Shown in pieces: positions 10,184 to 18,715 of a stretch of 64,000 bases of DNA. The DNA is from Phycisphaerae bacterium (GTDB lineage: Bacteria; Planctomycetota; Phycisphaerae; Phycisphaerales; UBA1924): positions 1 through 64,000 of the forward strand of contig JAUIHS010000007.1 of NCBI GenBank assembly GCA_030432255.1, written 5' to 3'. The position numbers were made by a program, and so were the translations under genes. Below the pieces are notes generated by a model. It ran no database searches. It had not been told where the DNA came from and saw only the letters and a program-made list of their open reading frames with translations. Within the stretch, counting starts at the first letter, position 1. Each line of letters opens with the position of its first letter.

Positions 10184-11083
10184 GTGGAGCACCTGAACTT
10201 CAATCACCTGCGGAGCTTCTGGGCGGTGGCGCGGGAGGGGAGCGTCACCCGGGCTGCGCAAGTCCTTGATCTGACGCAACCTACGATCAGCAAACAGGTC
10301 GCCGAACTCGAAGACGCCATCGGGACGGACCTCTTCCATCGCATCGGCCGCGGCCTGCAACTCACCGAAAGCGGGCGTTTGGTCTTTGGATATGCGGACG
10401 AGATTTTTGCCACCAGCCAGGCCCTCCTCGACGCGGTTCGGACACGGGCCGGTGTCGCGCGGCCGGTGAAGCTCGTGGTGGGCATCACCGATGCGGTCCC
10501 GACCCTGCTCTCTCGACTCGTCCTGGAGCCGGGGATGGCACTGGAGCGCGTGCGGATGATCTGCCGCCTCGACAAGACGGAGAAACTGCTCGCCGACCTA
10601 TCGATCGGCGCCCTCGATGTCGTCCTGGCCGATGCACCGCTTCCCTCATCTGCGCGTGTGAAGGCATACAACCATCTGCTGGGTGAGTGCCGCATCGCGG
10701 CGTTTGGTTCTGAGGAACTTCAGCAGGAGTTCCAGGAAGACTTTCCCGCGTCGCTGGACGGCGCTCCGATCCTGCTGCCGACGGAGAACGTGGCATTGCG
10801 TTACGCGCTGGAGCAGTGGTTCACCGACCATCGCATCCGGCCGGTGGTGGTCGCGGAGATTGAGGATGCGGCGCTGCTCAAGATCTTCGCGCAGGCGCGA
10901 CACGGCTTGTTCTTCGCGCCGGCAGTGCTGCGTCCCCAGTTGCGTCGGGAGCACGACGTGCATCAGGTCGGGGTGCTGGAAGATGCGACGGAACAATTCT
11001 TCGCGATCTCCGTGGAGCGGAAGATCCGTCATCCGGCGGTGGCCACGATCGTGGAGAACGCGCGCGCGCGGTTGTTCATCTGA
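10184..11083 (+). CDS. nhaR: LysR-family transcriptional regulator, NhaR-like
   Basis: About 299 residues. The winged HTH (LNFNHLRSFWAVAREGSVTR, then LTQPTISKQVAELE) and the following LFHRIGRGLQLTESG...YADEIF closely follow NhaR, the Na+-responsive LysR-type activator of the nhaA antiporter in enterobacteria. The C-terminal effector domain (KLVVGITDAVPTLLSRLVLEP onward) is complete. No antiporter gene lies in this window; the gene diverges from hpf, so it may act there. Start uncertain: GTG at 10184 gives MEHLNFNHL; GTG at 10175 adds three residues. Neither has a clear Shine-Dalgarno, and the mRNA may be nearly leaderless. Confidence 0.85.
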   Translation: MEHLNFNHLRSFWAVAREGSVTRAAQVLDLTQPTISKQVAELEDAIGTDLFHRIGRGLQLTESGRLVFGYADEIFATSQALLDAVRTRAGVARPVKLVVGITDAVPTLLSRLVLEPGMALERVRMICRLDKTEKLLADLSIGALDVVLADAPLPSSARVKAYNHLLGECRIAAFGSEELQQEFQEDFPASLDGAPILLPTENVALRYALEQWFTDHRIRPVVVAEIEDAALLKIFAQARHGLFFAPAVLRPQLRREHDVHQVGVLEDATEQFFAISVERKIRHPAVATIVENARARLFI

Positions 11084-11137
11084 ACGGGGAAGGGACGAGG
11101 AAGCAGTGATAGAGGGACCAGGCATTGCCTGTTCCGC

Positions 11138-11177
11138 AAAAACAAAGAGACCCCCGACGTCAATACGCCGGGGGTCT
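11138..11177 (-). terminator. Intrinsic terminator of the secreted repeat-protein gene
   Basis: Read on the minus strand, AGACCCCCG and CGGGGGTCT (11177-11169 and 11156-11148) form a perfect 9-bp GC-rich stem followed by CTTTGTTTTT (11147-11138). This is a textbook Rho-independent terminator, 45 bp past the stop of the minus-strand gene ending at 11222. Confidence 0.85.
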
Positions 11178-11186
11178 GGATGGTGG

Positions 11187-11209
11187 CCAGTTCAGTCAGA
11201 CTGAACTGG
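11187..11209. other. Perfect 10-bp palindrome upstream of the terminator
   Basis: CCAGTTCAGT-CAG-ACTGAACTGG is a perfect inverted repeat between the stop codon at 11222 and the intrinsic terminator. It may be a second 3' hairpin protecting the transcript, or a protein-binding operator. No T tract. Confidence 0.5.
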
Positions 11210-11221
11210 TGATGAGCGAAC

Positions 11222-14185
11222 TCATGGGCAGGTCATGCCCCAGTTGGCGAGGACGATGTTGAGATCGTTGAAGTCGACCACACCGTCGCCGTTGGCATCG
11301 CCGTTGGTACCGGGCACAACGATCATGCCCCAGTTGGCGAGGACAATGTTGAGGTCGTTGAAGTCGACCGCGGCATCGCCGTTCACGTCACCCGGGCAGG
11401 GCGGCGCGGCCTGGTACTGGGCACACCAGGCGGTGATGGCGTCCACGTCATCCTCAAGCGGATCCACGAGCATCGGGAAGTTGGTCCCGTTCAGGTAGGA
11501 GCCGTAGAGCTGACGGGGATCGAGTCCGCCGGACTCATCGCCGGGGGTCAGCGGGTCATCGTCGTCGACGCTGAACACGATGCCGAATACGAAGGTGCCC
11601 GTGAAGTTCGGGTCGGGCAGCCAGGTGAACTCGAACGCATCGACGTCAGTGGACTCGAGCAGGCCGAGGTGGGCGACGTCGTCGATCACCTGAACCGGGC
11701 CGGCGGCAGTCACCAGATAGATCGAACCGGGATCGAGCGGCAAACCAAGCACCGGATCGATGGAACGACCTTCGTGGTCGGCCGTGAAGTACCAGAAGGG
11801 GCACATGTCGGGGTTCAGGACGGAGTCGAGGGAGTCGACATCGTCGTCGTCAGCCTCACTCAGATCCGGGTCGGGACGCATGTTCGGGTGGAACTGGCGC
11901 TCCGACGCAATGCCGTACTGGTTGATCACCGGGACCGGGAAGAGGCCGCCGCCACCGAGCACGAGGCCGACAACCTCATCCTGGATCGGGGTGGTGCCGT
12001 GACGGAGACCGGCGGGAGAAAGCGAGGTCACGGGGACATCGCAGCCGACCCAGCCGACGCCGCGGTCATCGTCGAAGGAGATGGCGAGGAACTCCGGAGC
12101 GAAGATGCATCCCGAGGGGAACTGCGGCGTGAAGTCCGCGGTGCCCTGCGGAACGAGGTCGGTGATATCCCGATCAAGCTGGTCGTGACCGTCCAGGTCG
12201 AAGTACTCGACGTAGTTCTGGATGGACTGACCCGGGAGGCAGATCGGTGCGACTGGCCCGAAGGGCGTGGGCGCGATGTCGGAGCCGAGGAAGATCATGG
12301 CGTCGTCCTTGAAGCCGTTGGCGGGACCTGCCAGGACACCGCCCTGGAGATACACGTCACCGGGATCAAACACTTCGTCACCGTCCATGTTGGGATCGGA
12401 AAGCTCTGAGTCGCTTCCGAGGTCCACCGAGAATTCGAAGCGCGGGTTGTCCGGGCAGGTGCAGGTGACGGTGGCACACGTGGTGCCGGCGCCCTGCGGG
12501 GTGCCGCCCGTTGCGATGCAGTCGGCCGGGGTGATGTCGGCACAGGAGCCGTCGGGATAGCAGCAGGCTTCGGTGGGCTGCGGGCAGGACGTGGTGGCAC
12601 AGTTGGTGCCGGCGCCCTGCGGAGCACCGCCGGAAGCGACGCAGTCCGCCGCCGTCAGGTCAGCACAGGAACCATCGGGGAAGCAGCAGGCTTCGGTGGG
12701 TTGCGGGCAGGACGTGGTGGCACAGTTGGTGCCGGCGCCCTGCGGAGCACCGCCGGAAGCAACGCAGTCCGCAGCGGTCAGGTCAGCACAGGAGCCGTCG
12801 GGGAAGCAGCAGGCCTCTGTGGGCTGCGGGCAGGTGGTCGTGGCACAGATGGTGCCGACGCCCTGGGGGGTTCCGCCGAAGAGCACACACGCCGCCGGGG
12901 TGATGTCGGCGCACGAACCATCGGGGAAGCAGCAGGCTTCAGTGGGCTGCGGGCAGATGGTCGTGGCACAGTTGGTGCCGGCGCCCTGAGGGGCACCACC
13001 GGCTGCCAGGCAGTCAGCCACGGTCAGGTCGGCGCATGAGCCGTCGGGGAAGCAGCACGCTTCGGTCTGGCCGAAGGGTTCGCGCCAGGCGCTGAGGGCG
13101 TCGATGTCGTCCTCGAGCGGGTCGGCGAGGGCCGCGAAGCTGAAGCCGGTCAGGTAGGAGGCGTAGATCATGCGTGGGTTGAGTCCACCGGACTCGTCAC
13201 CGAGCGTGAGCGGGTCATCGTCGTCGACGCTGTAGATGAGCGTCAGGACCTGACCGAACTGCGAGTGCTCGGTCCAGACGAACTCGAAGGCATCGATGTC
13301 GGTTTCCTCGGGGATGCCAAGGTGAGTGACCTCATCGATGATCTGAGCGAAGCCACCCGGGATGCGCTCGTAGATTCCACCCGGATCGAGCGGGCCGCCA
13401 GCGAAGGGGTCGATCGCGCGGCCTTCGTGGTCGGGTGACCACGCCCAGGTCGGGCACTGACCCGGCTCGAAGACGGCGTCGAGGGAGTCGACATCATCGT
13501 CGTCCTCGTCACCGGCATCAGGGTTGGGGGCCATTGCCGGGTGGACGCCGGCTTCGTCGAGGATCGGATACGTCGCGGCGACGCCCATCGGGAAACCGCC
13601 ACCAGCCAAGTCGATGCCGATGATCTCATCGCGAGCGGTGGTGGTGCCGTAGGAGCTGACACCGGCAGGCGACGGGGCATTGACCGGAACGTCACAAGCG
13701 ACCCAGCCGGGTCGCATGTCGTCATCAAAGGAGAGTTGGAGGAACTTCATCTCGTGAATGCAGTTCGACGGCATGATCCCGATCGGCTGCGGAAGCGGCT
13801 GATCGAGGTTGAGGAACTGAACGAGCTGGAAGTCGTACTGGTCATGGGCATCCAGGTCGAAGAACTCGACGTAGTTCTGAATGGTCTGTCCCGGCAGGCA
13901 GACGGGAGCGCCGCCGCCGAAGGGGGGATCCGGCTGGGGGTCGATGCCGAAGAGGAACTCATCATCCTTGAATCCGTCGTACGGGCCGGTTCCAACAGGG
14001 CCCGTGACATAAACGTCACCAGGATCAAAGATCTCGTCGCCATCCATGTTCGGATCCGAGAGTTCGGTATCCGACCCGATGTCGAGCGAGAACTCGAAGG
14101 TGACCTGCGCTGACGCGTGTTGGATCGGGAAGATCGTCCCGCACGCAGCAAGCGCAGCGGTGATACAGATACGCTGCATTTTCAT
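11222..14185 (-). CDS. Secreted duplicated-domain protein with five Cys-rich repeats and a dockerin-like C-terminus
   Basis: 987 residues. A signal peptide (MKMQRICITAALAACGTIF, cleavage probably after HASAQ) precedes module A (about residues 25-375), then five 41-residue EACCFPDGSC repeats, then module B (about residues 590-925), which closely repeats module A (both contain a D.GSD.ELSDPNMDGDE.FDPGDVY start, SFDDD..GWV.CDVPV and SVDDDDPLT.GDESGGL.PR). Two Asp/Asn-rich dockerin-like calcium repeats end it (GDVNGDAAVDFNDLNIVLANWG and a near copy). Such endings are common in secreted planctomycete proteins. Function unknown; no catalytic motif seen. ATG at 14185 is chosen because GGAGAG lies 5 bases upstream; a TTG at 14197 is less likely. 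Followed by an intrinsic terminator. Confidence 0.88.
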   Translation of the reverse strand: MKMQRICITAALAACGTIFPIQHASAQVTFEFSLDIGSDTELSDPNMDGDEIFDPGDVYVTGPVGTGPYDGFKDDEFLFGIDPQPDPPFGGGAPVCLPGQTIQNYVEFFDLDAHDQYDFQLVQFLNLDQPLPQPIGIMPSNCIHEMKFLQLSFDDDMRPGWVACDVPVNAPSPAGVSSYGTTTARDEIIGIDLAGGGFPMGVAATYPILDEAGVHPAMAPNPDAGDEDDDDVDSLDAVFEPGQCPTWAWSPDHEGRAIDPFAGGPLDPGGIYERIPGGFAQIIDEVTHLGIPEETDIDAFEFVWTEHSQFGQVLTLIYSVDDDDPLTLGDESGGLNPRMIYASYLTGFSFAALADPLEDDIDALSAWREPFGQTEACCFPDGSCADLTVADCLAAGGAPQGAGTNCATTICPQPTEACCFPDGSCADITPAACVLFGGTPQGVGTICATTTCPQPTEACCFPDGSCADLTAADCVASGGAPQGAGTNCATTSCPQPTEACCFPDGSCADLTAADCVASGGAPQGAGTNCATTSCPQPTEACCYPDGSCADITPADCIATGGTPQGAGTTCATVTCTCPDNPRFEFSVDLGSDSELSDPNMDGDEVFDPGDVYLQGGVLAGPANGFKDDAMIFLGSDIAPTPFGPVAPICLPGQSIQNYVEYFDLDGHDQLDRDITDLVPQGTADFTPQFPSGCIFAPEFLAISFDDDRGVGWVGCDVPVTSLSPAGLRHGTTPIQDEVVGLVLGGGGLFPVPVINQYGIASERQFHPNMRPDPDLSEADDDDVDSLDSVLNPDMCPFWYFTADHEGRSIDPVLGLPLDPGSIYLVTAAGPVQVIDDVAHLGLLESTDVDAFEFTWLPDPNFTGTFVFGIVFSVDDDDPLTPGDESGGLDPRQLYGSYLNGTNFPMLVDPLEDDVDAITAWCAQYQAAPPCPGDVNGDAAVDFNDLNIVLANWGMIVVPGTNGDANGDGVVDFNDLNIVLANWGMTCP
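12452..13066 (-). repeat. Five tandem 123-bp repeats inside the secreted protein gene
   Basis: Unit boundaries on the minus strand fall at 13066, 12943, 12820, 12697 and 12574, exactly 123 bp apart, each encoding 41 residues with six or so cysteines (TEACCFPDGSCADLT..DC, GG.PQG.GT.CAT..CPQP). Units 3 and 4 encode identical peptides and differ by a few silent changes, so they are recent copies. Units 1, 2 and 5 have diverged (for example VADCLAAGGA, PAACVLFGGT, PADCIATGGT). Confidence 0.95.
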
Positions 14186-14200
14186 GGTTCTCTCCAATTA

Positions 14201-14231
14201 GGCCGGTTGAGCCGGCCGCCTCACAGTTGTA
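14201..14231 (-). promoter_or_regulatory. Possible promoter and leader hairpin of the secreted protein gene
   Basis: On the minus strand TTTTCA and TACAAC (14231-14226) are spaced like -35/-10 boxes. The leader then contains GGCCGG-CTCAA-CCGGCC (14217-14201), a 6-bp GC stem ending just before the GGAGAG ribosome binding site, which could affect translation. Promoter assignment is weak; the hairpin is plain. Confidence 0.3.
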
Positions 14232-14332
14232 GACCTCACGAGACGCCTGAAAACAGGCCCCTCATCTGGTCACGCGAGGAGTGGAGGCACAGGGGGCAAC
14301 GGACCCGGGCAAAGTTGGAGAGATTTCAGGAA

Positions 14333-14352
14333 TCACCTGATAGGTCAGGTGA
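14333..14352 (-). terminator. Hairpin downstream of the acylase gene
   Basis: TCACCTGA-TAGG-TCAGGTGA is a perfect 8-bp stem, 10 bases past the stop of the minus-strand acylase gene. It lacks a strong T tract. It lies in the 177-base gap before the next minus-strand gene and may mark the end of the scpA-acylase transcript. Confidence 0.4.
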
Positions 14353-14362
14353 ATCGGACCCG

Positions 14363-16681
14363 TCATGGCGTGAGAATGAGCGTTGCGGCGACGCGGCGGG
14401 AGATCAGGGGCGTTGGACGACCGTGGATCCAGTCGGCATGGCCGGCCCGGTACCAGGGTGACAGCGGGTGTCCGGACTGGCCGGTCGGCATGTGCAGAAT
14501 CCCGTCGATTTCCCGCCCCGGACTCACGACGAGGCGCTCGCTCGCTCCGAATCCGCTTGCCTGGACCCTGACAGTCGACACGTGGCCGGGCATCGGCATG
14601 TCCGGCATGTCGAGCAACTGTCCGAGTCCCGGCATCACGCGCGAGAAAGGGTGTTGGATACCGGGTCTGTTAACGTCTCCCCAGGGGACACCGAACTCAC
14701 CGCTTGCCTGGAGCTGGGCAACCGTATCAAGGAGGATGTCCCGCAGGTAAGCGTGCCAATCGGATCCGGCCCGCGGCAGGAAGTGCTGGGGTCGCTCTTC
14801 GAGGATCCGGAGGATGCACTCATCCGCCAACGGCCAGTTGTACCGAAAGTCGGGGTCAGCCTCGAGGCATGGTGCAAGCAGCGGTGTGAGCAGGCGGGCG
14901 CGGAGTCTCGACTGGAAACGAACCAGGAGCAGGAAGGCTCGCTGGTCCACATCAGCGTGGCCGTTCCATCCCGCTGCAACTTGATGTGCGCGGGCGAGTT
15001 CAGGGACGGGGTCCTCCGGGGTCGTCAGTTTGAGGATGAGATCGCGGTAGGGGTCGAAGCGCTGCGCCCGGGTATCGAGGATCACGCTGAGGACATCAGT
15101 CTCCGTGGCGTCGCTCAATTGCTCGAGTTGCTCAATGATGCGGCGGGCCCGGTCCGGTGGCATGAAGTGATCGCTGACGATGGTGCTGCGATCGAAGGGA
15201 AGGGTGCGGTTGTTCGCCGTGAAGATGTACCCGGAAGGAGGGTCGATGATCGACGGATGCTGCTCGGAAGGGAGTGGTGATCGCCAGGAACGCGCCCCGT
15301 CGGCCCATGACGTTGCGATGCTGCCATCGAAACCCCGGCGCCGCGGGATGTAGCCGGAGATCGTCCAGCCCACGCGGCCTGTGTTGTCGGCGACCGTGAC
15401 ATTCTGGGGCGGACCGTGCCAGCGTTGTGCCGTGCTGATCGCTTCCTCAATCGTGTCGGCGACCATCATGTCCAGAATCTCGAAGTTGAATCCGCCGGGC
15501 TCGGTTGCGGACCACTTCATCACGAGTGGACGTCCGCTCGCATCATGCTCCGTAACCGGACCCCACCGTGTGGTGCGCAGAGTGAGGGTCACCGGGTCGC
15601 CGCCGCGAACGCCCAACGTATGGGTCACCTCACCGAATGGCTCGGTGCCCTCGGGAACGAGATATCGAGTCGGGTCGCTCGGATCGACGTCGACGGCGAT
15701 GAAGTCCTGTTCGTCACCGGTGACGTTCGTGAATCCCCAGGCGATCCGGGTGTTGGTTCCGACAATCATGCCCGGAGCGCCGGGAAGCGTGACGCCGCGA
15801 ACGATGTGACCGGGCCACGCGAGCGCGGCCCGGTACCAGATGTTCGGCACCGTCAGTCCGAGGTGCATGTCATTGGAGAGGATGGCACCGCCGTGTGTTG
15901 TGAGTTGCCCGGCGATGGCCAGATTGTTGGATCCGAGTGCAACGGGGTCCTCAAAGACCGGCTGATTCCAGGAGGTCGTCTCCGAGTCGCGCAGGTCCAA
16001 GACATCGGGGCCGGGCACATCGACCGGGATGTGCGTTGTCTTCAAGCCCTCCGTGAGCGTGGCATCGCTCCGGGAGGACCGCGGCGTCAGGAAGGCATAG
16101 ACATCGGGGTGGAGCGTGAGCGCCATGGTCGTGCGCTGACGCTCAAACGTCCGGCCGAAGGCGAGCATGTCGAACATCGTGAGCCCGACGAGTACCGAGT
16201 CGCGGGCGCGCCAGGGCTCGGGTTCGACGCCGAGCACGGCGTACTCGAAGGGCGGCGCTTCCAGTTCTGCAAGCCCGGCGTTGACGCCGGCGGCGTAGGC
16301 CTCCAGCAGCCTGACATGGCGATCCGGCAGGGACGGGAGCAGTTGCTCCGCTCGACGCTGGAAGTCGGAGGGGCGCTGGTTCTGATCGAGTGCGAGCACC
16401 GCGGGGCCCATGACTTCCGCAAGTCGTCCGGCGCTGTAGCGTCGCAGCAGGTCCATCTGGAAGAACCGGTCCTGGGCGTGGACAAACCCCTGCGCTCGCG
16501 CGACATCCTCAAGGGATTCGCCGCGGACAGTCGGGACGCCCTCATCGGAGCGTGAGACGACGACGGTGTGCTCAAGTCCGTGGAGGGCAATGCGACCGTT
16601 GACATCCGGCAGGTTGCCGGTGAGCGCGGTTCGCGCGACCTCGGTACCGGCGAGTGCGAGTGTCAGCATCACCTTGAGCAC
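14363..16681 (-). CDS. Penicillin acylase family (Ntn-hydrolase) protein
   Basis: 772 residues, the usual size for the penicillin amidase / acyl-homoserine lactone acylase superfamily, which self-cleaves into alpha and beta chains. Alpha-chain hallmarks: SRSDEGVPTVRGESLEDVARAQ and FVHAQDRFFQMDLLRRYSAGRLAEVMG. The beta chain should begin at Ser251 in ALGSNNLAIAG, the nucleophile of the mature enzyme, followed by LSNDMHLGL and the GFTNVTGDEQDF segment. The substrate is unknown; penicillins, lactone signals or other N-acyl compounds are all possible. A short hydrophobic N-terminus (MLKVMLTLALAG) may be a weak export signal. GTG start with AAAGGA upstream; 21 bp after the scpA reading frame, so likely co-transcribed with it. 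Confidence 0.9.
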   Translation of the reverse strand: MLKVMLTLALAGTEVARTALTGNLPDVNGRIALHGLEHTVVVSRSDEGVPTVRGESLEDVARAQGFVHAQDRFFQMDLLRRYSAGRLAEVMGPAVLALDQNQRPSDFQRRAEQLLPSLPDRHVRLLEAYAAGVNAGLAELEAPPFEYAVLGVEPEPWRARDSVLVGLTMFDMLAFGRTFERQRTTMALTLHPDVYAFLTPRSSRSDATLTEGLKTTHIPVDVPGPDVLDLRDSETTSWNQPVFEDPVALGSNNLAIAGQLTTHGGAILSNDMHLGLTVPNIWYRAALAWPGHIVRGVTLPGAPGMIVGTNTRIAWGFTNVTGDEQDFIAVDVDPSDPTRYLVPEGTEPFGEVTHTLGVRGGDPVTLTLRTTRWGPVTEHDASGRPLVMKWSATEPGGFNFEILDMMVADTIEEAISTAQRWHGPPQNVTVADNTGRVGWTISGYIPRRRGFDGSIATSWADGARSWRSPLPSEQHPSIIDPPSGYIFTANNRTLPFDRSTIVSDHFMPPDRARRIIEQLEQLSDATETDVLSVILDTRAQRFDPYRDLILKLTTPEDPVPELARAHQVAAGWNGHADVDQRAFLLLVRFQSRLRARLLTPLLAPCLEADPDFRYNWPLADECILRILEERPQHFLPRAGSDWHAYLRDILLDTVAQLQASGEFGVPWGDVNRPGIQHPFSRVMPGLGQLLDMPDMPMPGHVSTVRVQASGFGASERLVVSPGREIDGILHMPTGQSGHPLSPWYRAGHADWIHGRPTPLISRRVAATLILTP

Positions 16682-16702
16682 GGAACATCCTTTCGGTCGG
16701 GA

Positions 16703-17635
16703 TCAGCTCAACGTCCGGGAGGACTCGAACTCATCGTCATCCTCGTCTTCATCGTCGAAGATGTGATCGTCATCCCAGTTCCGCTGCTCGGCCAACGGTT
16801 CACCATCAATGGTGCCATCGGCATCGATCTCAGGGTCCGGCTCCGGGTCGGCCGGTGGAAGGAGTTCCAGGTGGATATCGGTCACACTGTCATCGGCCGA
16901 GGCTCGGACACGGCGCTGGCGGATCAGTTCGAGGACTGCCAGGAAGAGGCCGATCATCTCGGAGCGTCGGCGTCCCGAGAAGATGCTGCGCATCGAGAGC
17001 GTGGCGGTGCCTGCCCGTTCTCCCTCGCGTTCGAGTCGATCAATGACGTCTGCCTGATGAAGCTCGATCGGCGTGTCGTCGAATTGCACTTCGTGTTCGC
17101 CGAGGCGATCGAACTACACGGTCTCGACGATCCGCTGAAAGGCTTCAACGAGGTCAATGATCTCGATGTCTTCGAGCTGGAGGTCAGCGTACTCCCCGGC
17201 GAGGTCGTCGAGGCGCTCTTCGGAGATGCCGGCGCGACCATTGGGGTATCGTTGGAGCCACTCCTCGCGCCGGCCTTCGAGTGCATCCGAGGCGTCCCGG
17301 TAGTTGCGGTACTGCAGGAGGCTCTGGATGAGTTCCATGCCGGGAGAGAGTTGTGAGGTGGGAGATGCGATGTCCGCCGCATCCTCTTCAGTGTCATTGC
17401 CTTCAGGTGTGAGCATCCTGGACTTCAGTTCGACGAGCGTCGCGGCGGTGACGAGGAATTCCCCGGCAAGGTCGACGTTCACACGGTCGATGTCATCGAG
17501 GAAATCGATGTACTGATCGGCGATGCTCGCGATCGAGATCCTCGTGATGTCCACCTCCGCCTTCCGGGTGAGGTAGAGGAGCAGGTCGAGTGGACCTTCG
17601 AAGTTCTCGAGACGTACTGTGTATTCATCCTGCAT
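16703..17635 (-). pseudogene. scpA: Segregation and condensation protein A, interrupted by an in-frame TAG
   Basis: ScpA is the kleisin that bridges the SMC heads of the bacterial condensin. Starting at ATG 17635, EYTVRLENFEGPLDLLLYL and GEFLVTAATLVELKSRML are classic ScpA N-terminal motifs. The frame then meets TAG at 17114-17116 after 173 residues (FQRIVETV-stop) and continues, in the same frame, as FDRLGEHEVQFDDTPIELHQ through the C-terminal winged helix (SMRSIFSGRRRSEMIGLFLAVLELIRQRRV) for 136 more residues, ending in a very acidic tail. One base (CAG to TAG) would restore a 310-residue protein. Other genes here end in TAG, so the codon is not reassigned. It could be a real nonsense mutation, a strain variant or a sequencing error. 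No scpB is visible in the window. Confidence 0.85.
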
Positions 17636-17686
17636 GGTCACGAGCTGCCCTCCGTTGCAGCAGACTGATTCACCTGAGTGTACCGT

Positions 17687-18703
17687 ATGGTTGTTGTGAA
17701 CACGGAAACCCGGCACATCGAGGAAATGGCCTTTCTCCGCGAGGTCCTCGCGGCGGAAGCGGACGCGGTTCGAAGCGTGATCGATCGCCTTGACGACTCG
17801 GTCCACGAAGCGGTCCGCCTGTTCGTTGAATGTGCGGATCACCATGGTTCGGTCATCGTCTCAGGTCTGGGCAAGTCCGGGCTGATTGGGCGCAAGATCT
17901 CCGCCAGCCTGGCAAGCCTGGGAATCCCATCCCACGAACTTCATCCGTCGGAAGCGATGCACGGGGACCTCGGTCGGATTGGTCGAAATGACTGCCTGCT
18001 CGCACTCAGCCACTCCGGGGAGACGGATGAAGTGGTGGGGTTGGCCGAGATCCTGCGCCAGGATGGCATTCCCATCGTCGCGATGACGGGTGGCTTTGGC
18101 GGGTCGACGCTCGCGAACCTGGCAACCGTCGCGCTGACGCTCGGCCAGATCTCGGAAGCGAGCGACCTTGGACTCGCCCCGACCTGCTCGACGACCGCGT
18201 CTCTTGCCCTCGGAGATGCGCTGGCGCTCGCCGCGGCACGCCGGCGCAGTTTCACGGCCGAGGATTTTGCCCGTTATCACCCCGGGGGAACGCTCGGTGG
18301 ACTGCTCCGTCCGGTGGTGGATGTTCTGCGGTTCCGCGTGGGCGATGGTCTGCCGGTGATTGAGTCGACCTTGAGCGTCCGTGAGGCGCTTGAGGCGGCG
18401 GATGCATTGGGGCGTCGCCCGGGTGCTCTCCTTGCTGTGGATGGCGGGCGACTTGTCGGGATTTTCACTGACGGCGATCTGCGTCGATTGATCGTGCAGC
18501 GTCCTGAGGCACTGGAGCGTCCACTGGCGGATGTGATGACTGCGTCACCGAAGGCGTTGTCAAGTGATGCATTGGTTCGTGATGCGGTGCGCCTGGTGCG
18601 CGAGTCGCGTCAGGATGAGATTCCTGTAGTCGATGAAGAGGGGCGTCCCGTTGGTCTGCTGGACGTCCAGGATCTGATGGCCATGAAGGTCGTGACGGAT
18701 TGA
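17687..18703 (+). CDS. kdsD: Arabinose-5-phosphate isomerase (KpsF/KdsD family)
   Basis: About 338 residues. An N-terminal SIS domain (VIVSGLGKSGLIGRKISASL, LALSHSGETDEVV, APTCSTTASLALGDALA) is followed by two CBS domains (from about residue 205: VVDVLRFRVGDGLPVIESTL and TDGDLRRLI, ADVMTASPKAL, DEIPVVDEEGRPVGLLD). This enzyme converts ribulose 5-phosphate to arabinose 5-phosphate, the precursor of Kdo in lipopolysaccharide. The GRYHPGG-type loop is present as FARYHPGGTLG. It diverges from scpA by 51 bp. The start may be GTG 17678, ATG 17687 or GTG 17696; none has a strong ribosome binding site. The next gene follows after 12 bp, tying it to LPS export. Confidence 0.93.
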   Translation: MVVVNTETRHIEEMAFLREVLAAEADAVRSVIDRLDDSVHEAVRLFVECADHHGSVIVSGLGKSGLIGRKISASLASLGIPSHELHPSEAMHGDLGRIGRNDCLLALSHSGETDEVVGLAEILRQDGIPIVAMTGGFGGSTLANLATVALTLGQISEASDLGLAPTCSTTASLALGDALALAAARRRSFTAEDFARYHPGGTLGGLLRPVVDVLRFRVGDGLPVIESTLSVREALEAADALGRRPGALLAVDGGRLVGIFTDGDLRRLIVQRPEALERPLADVMTASPKALSSDALVRDAVRLVRESRQDEIPVVDEEGRPVGLLDVQDLMAMKVVTD

Positions 18704-18715
18704 GATTGGGGCCGT

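Noticed and set aside
12452-13066. CRISPR array
   Set aside because: The repeats are 123 bp, in one coding frame, and encode cysteine-rich peptides without spacers. It is a protein repeat.
15416-16555. Plus-strand 379-residue frame over the acylase
   Set aside because: Antisense to the penicillin acylase gene, no recognisable domain.
17114-17116. TAG reassigned to an amino acid
   Set aside because: TAG ends the Lpt-like gene (21803-21805), the GPx gene (47042-47044) and the M20 gene (62986-62988), so it is a normal stop.
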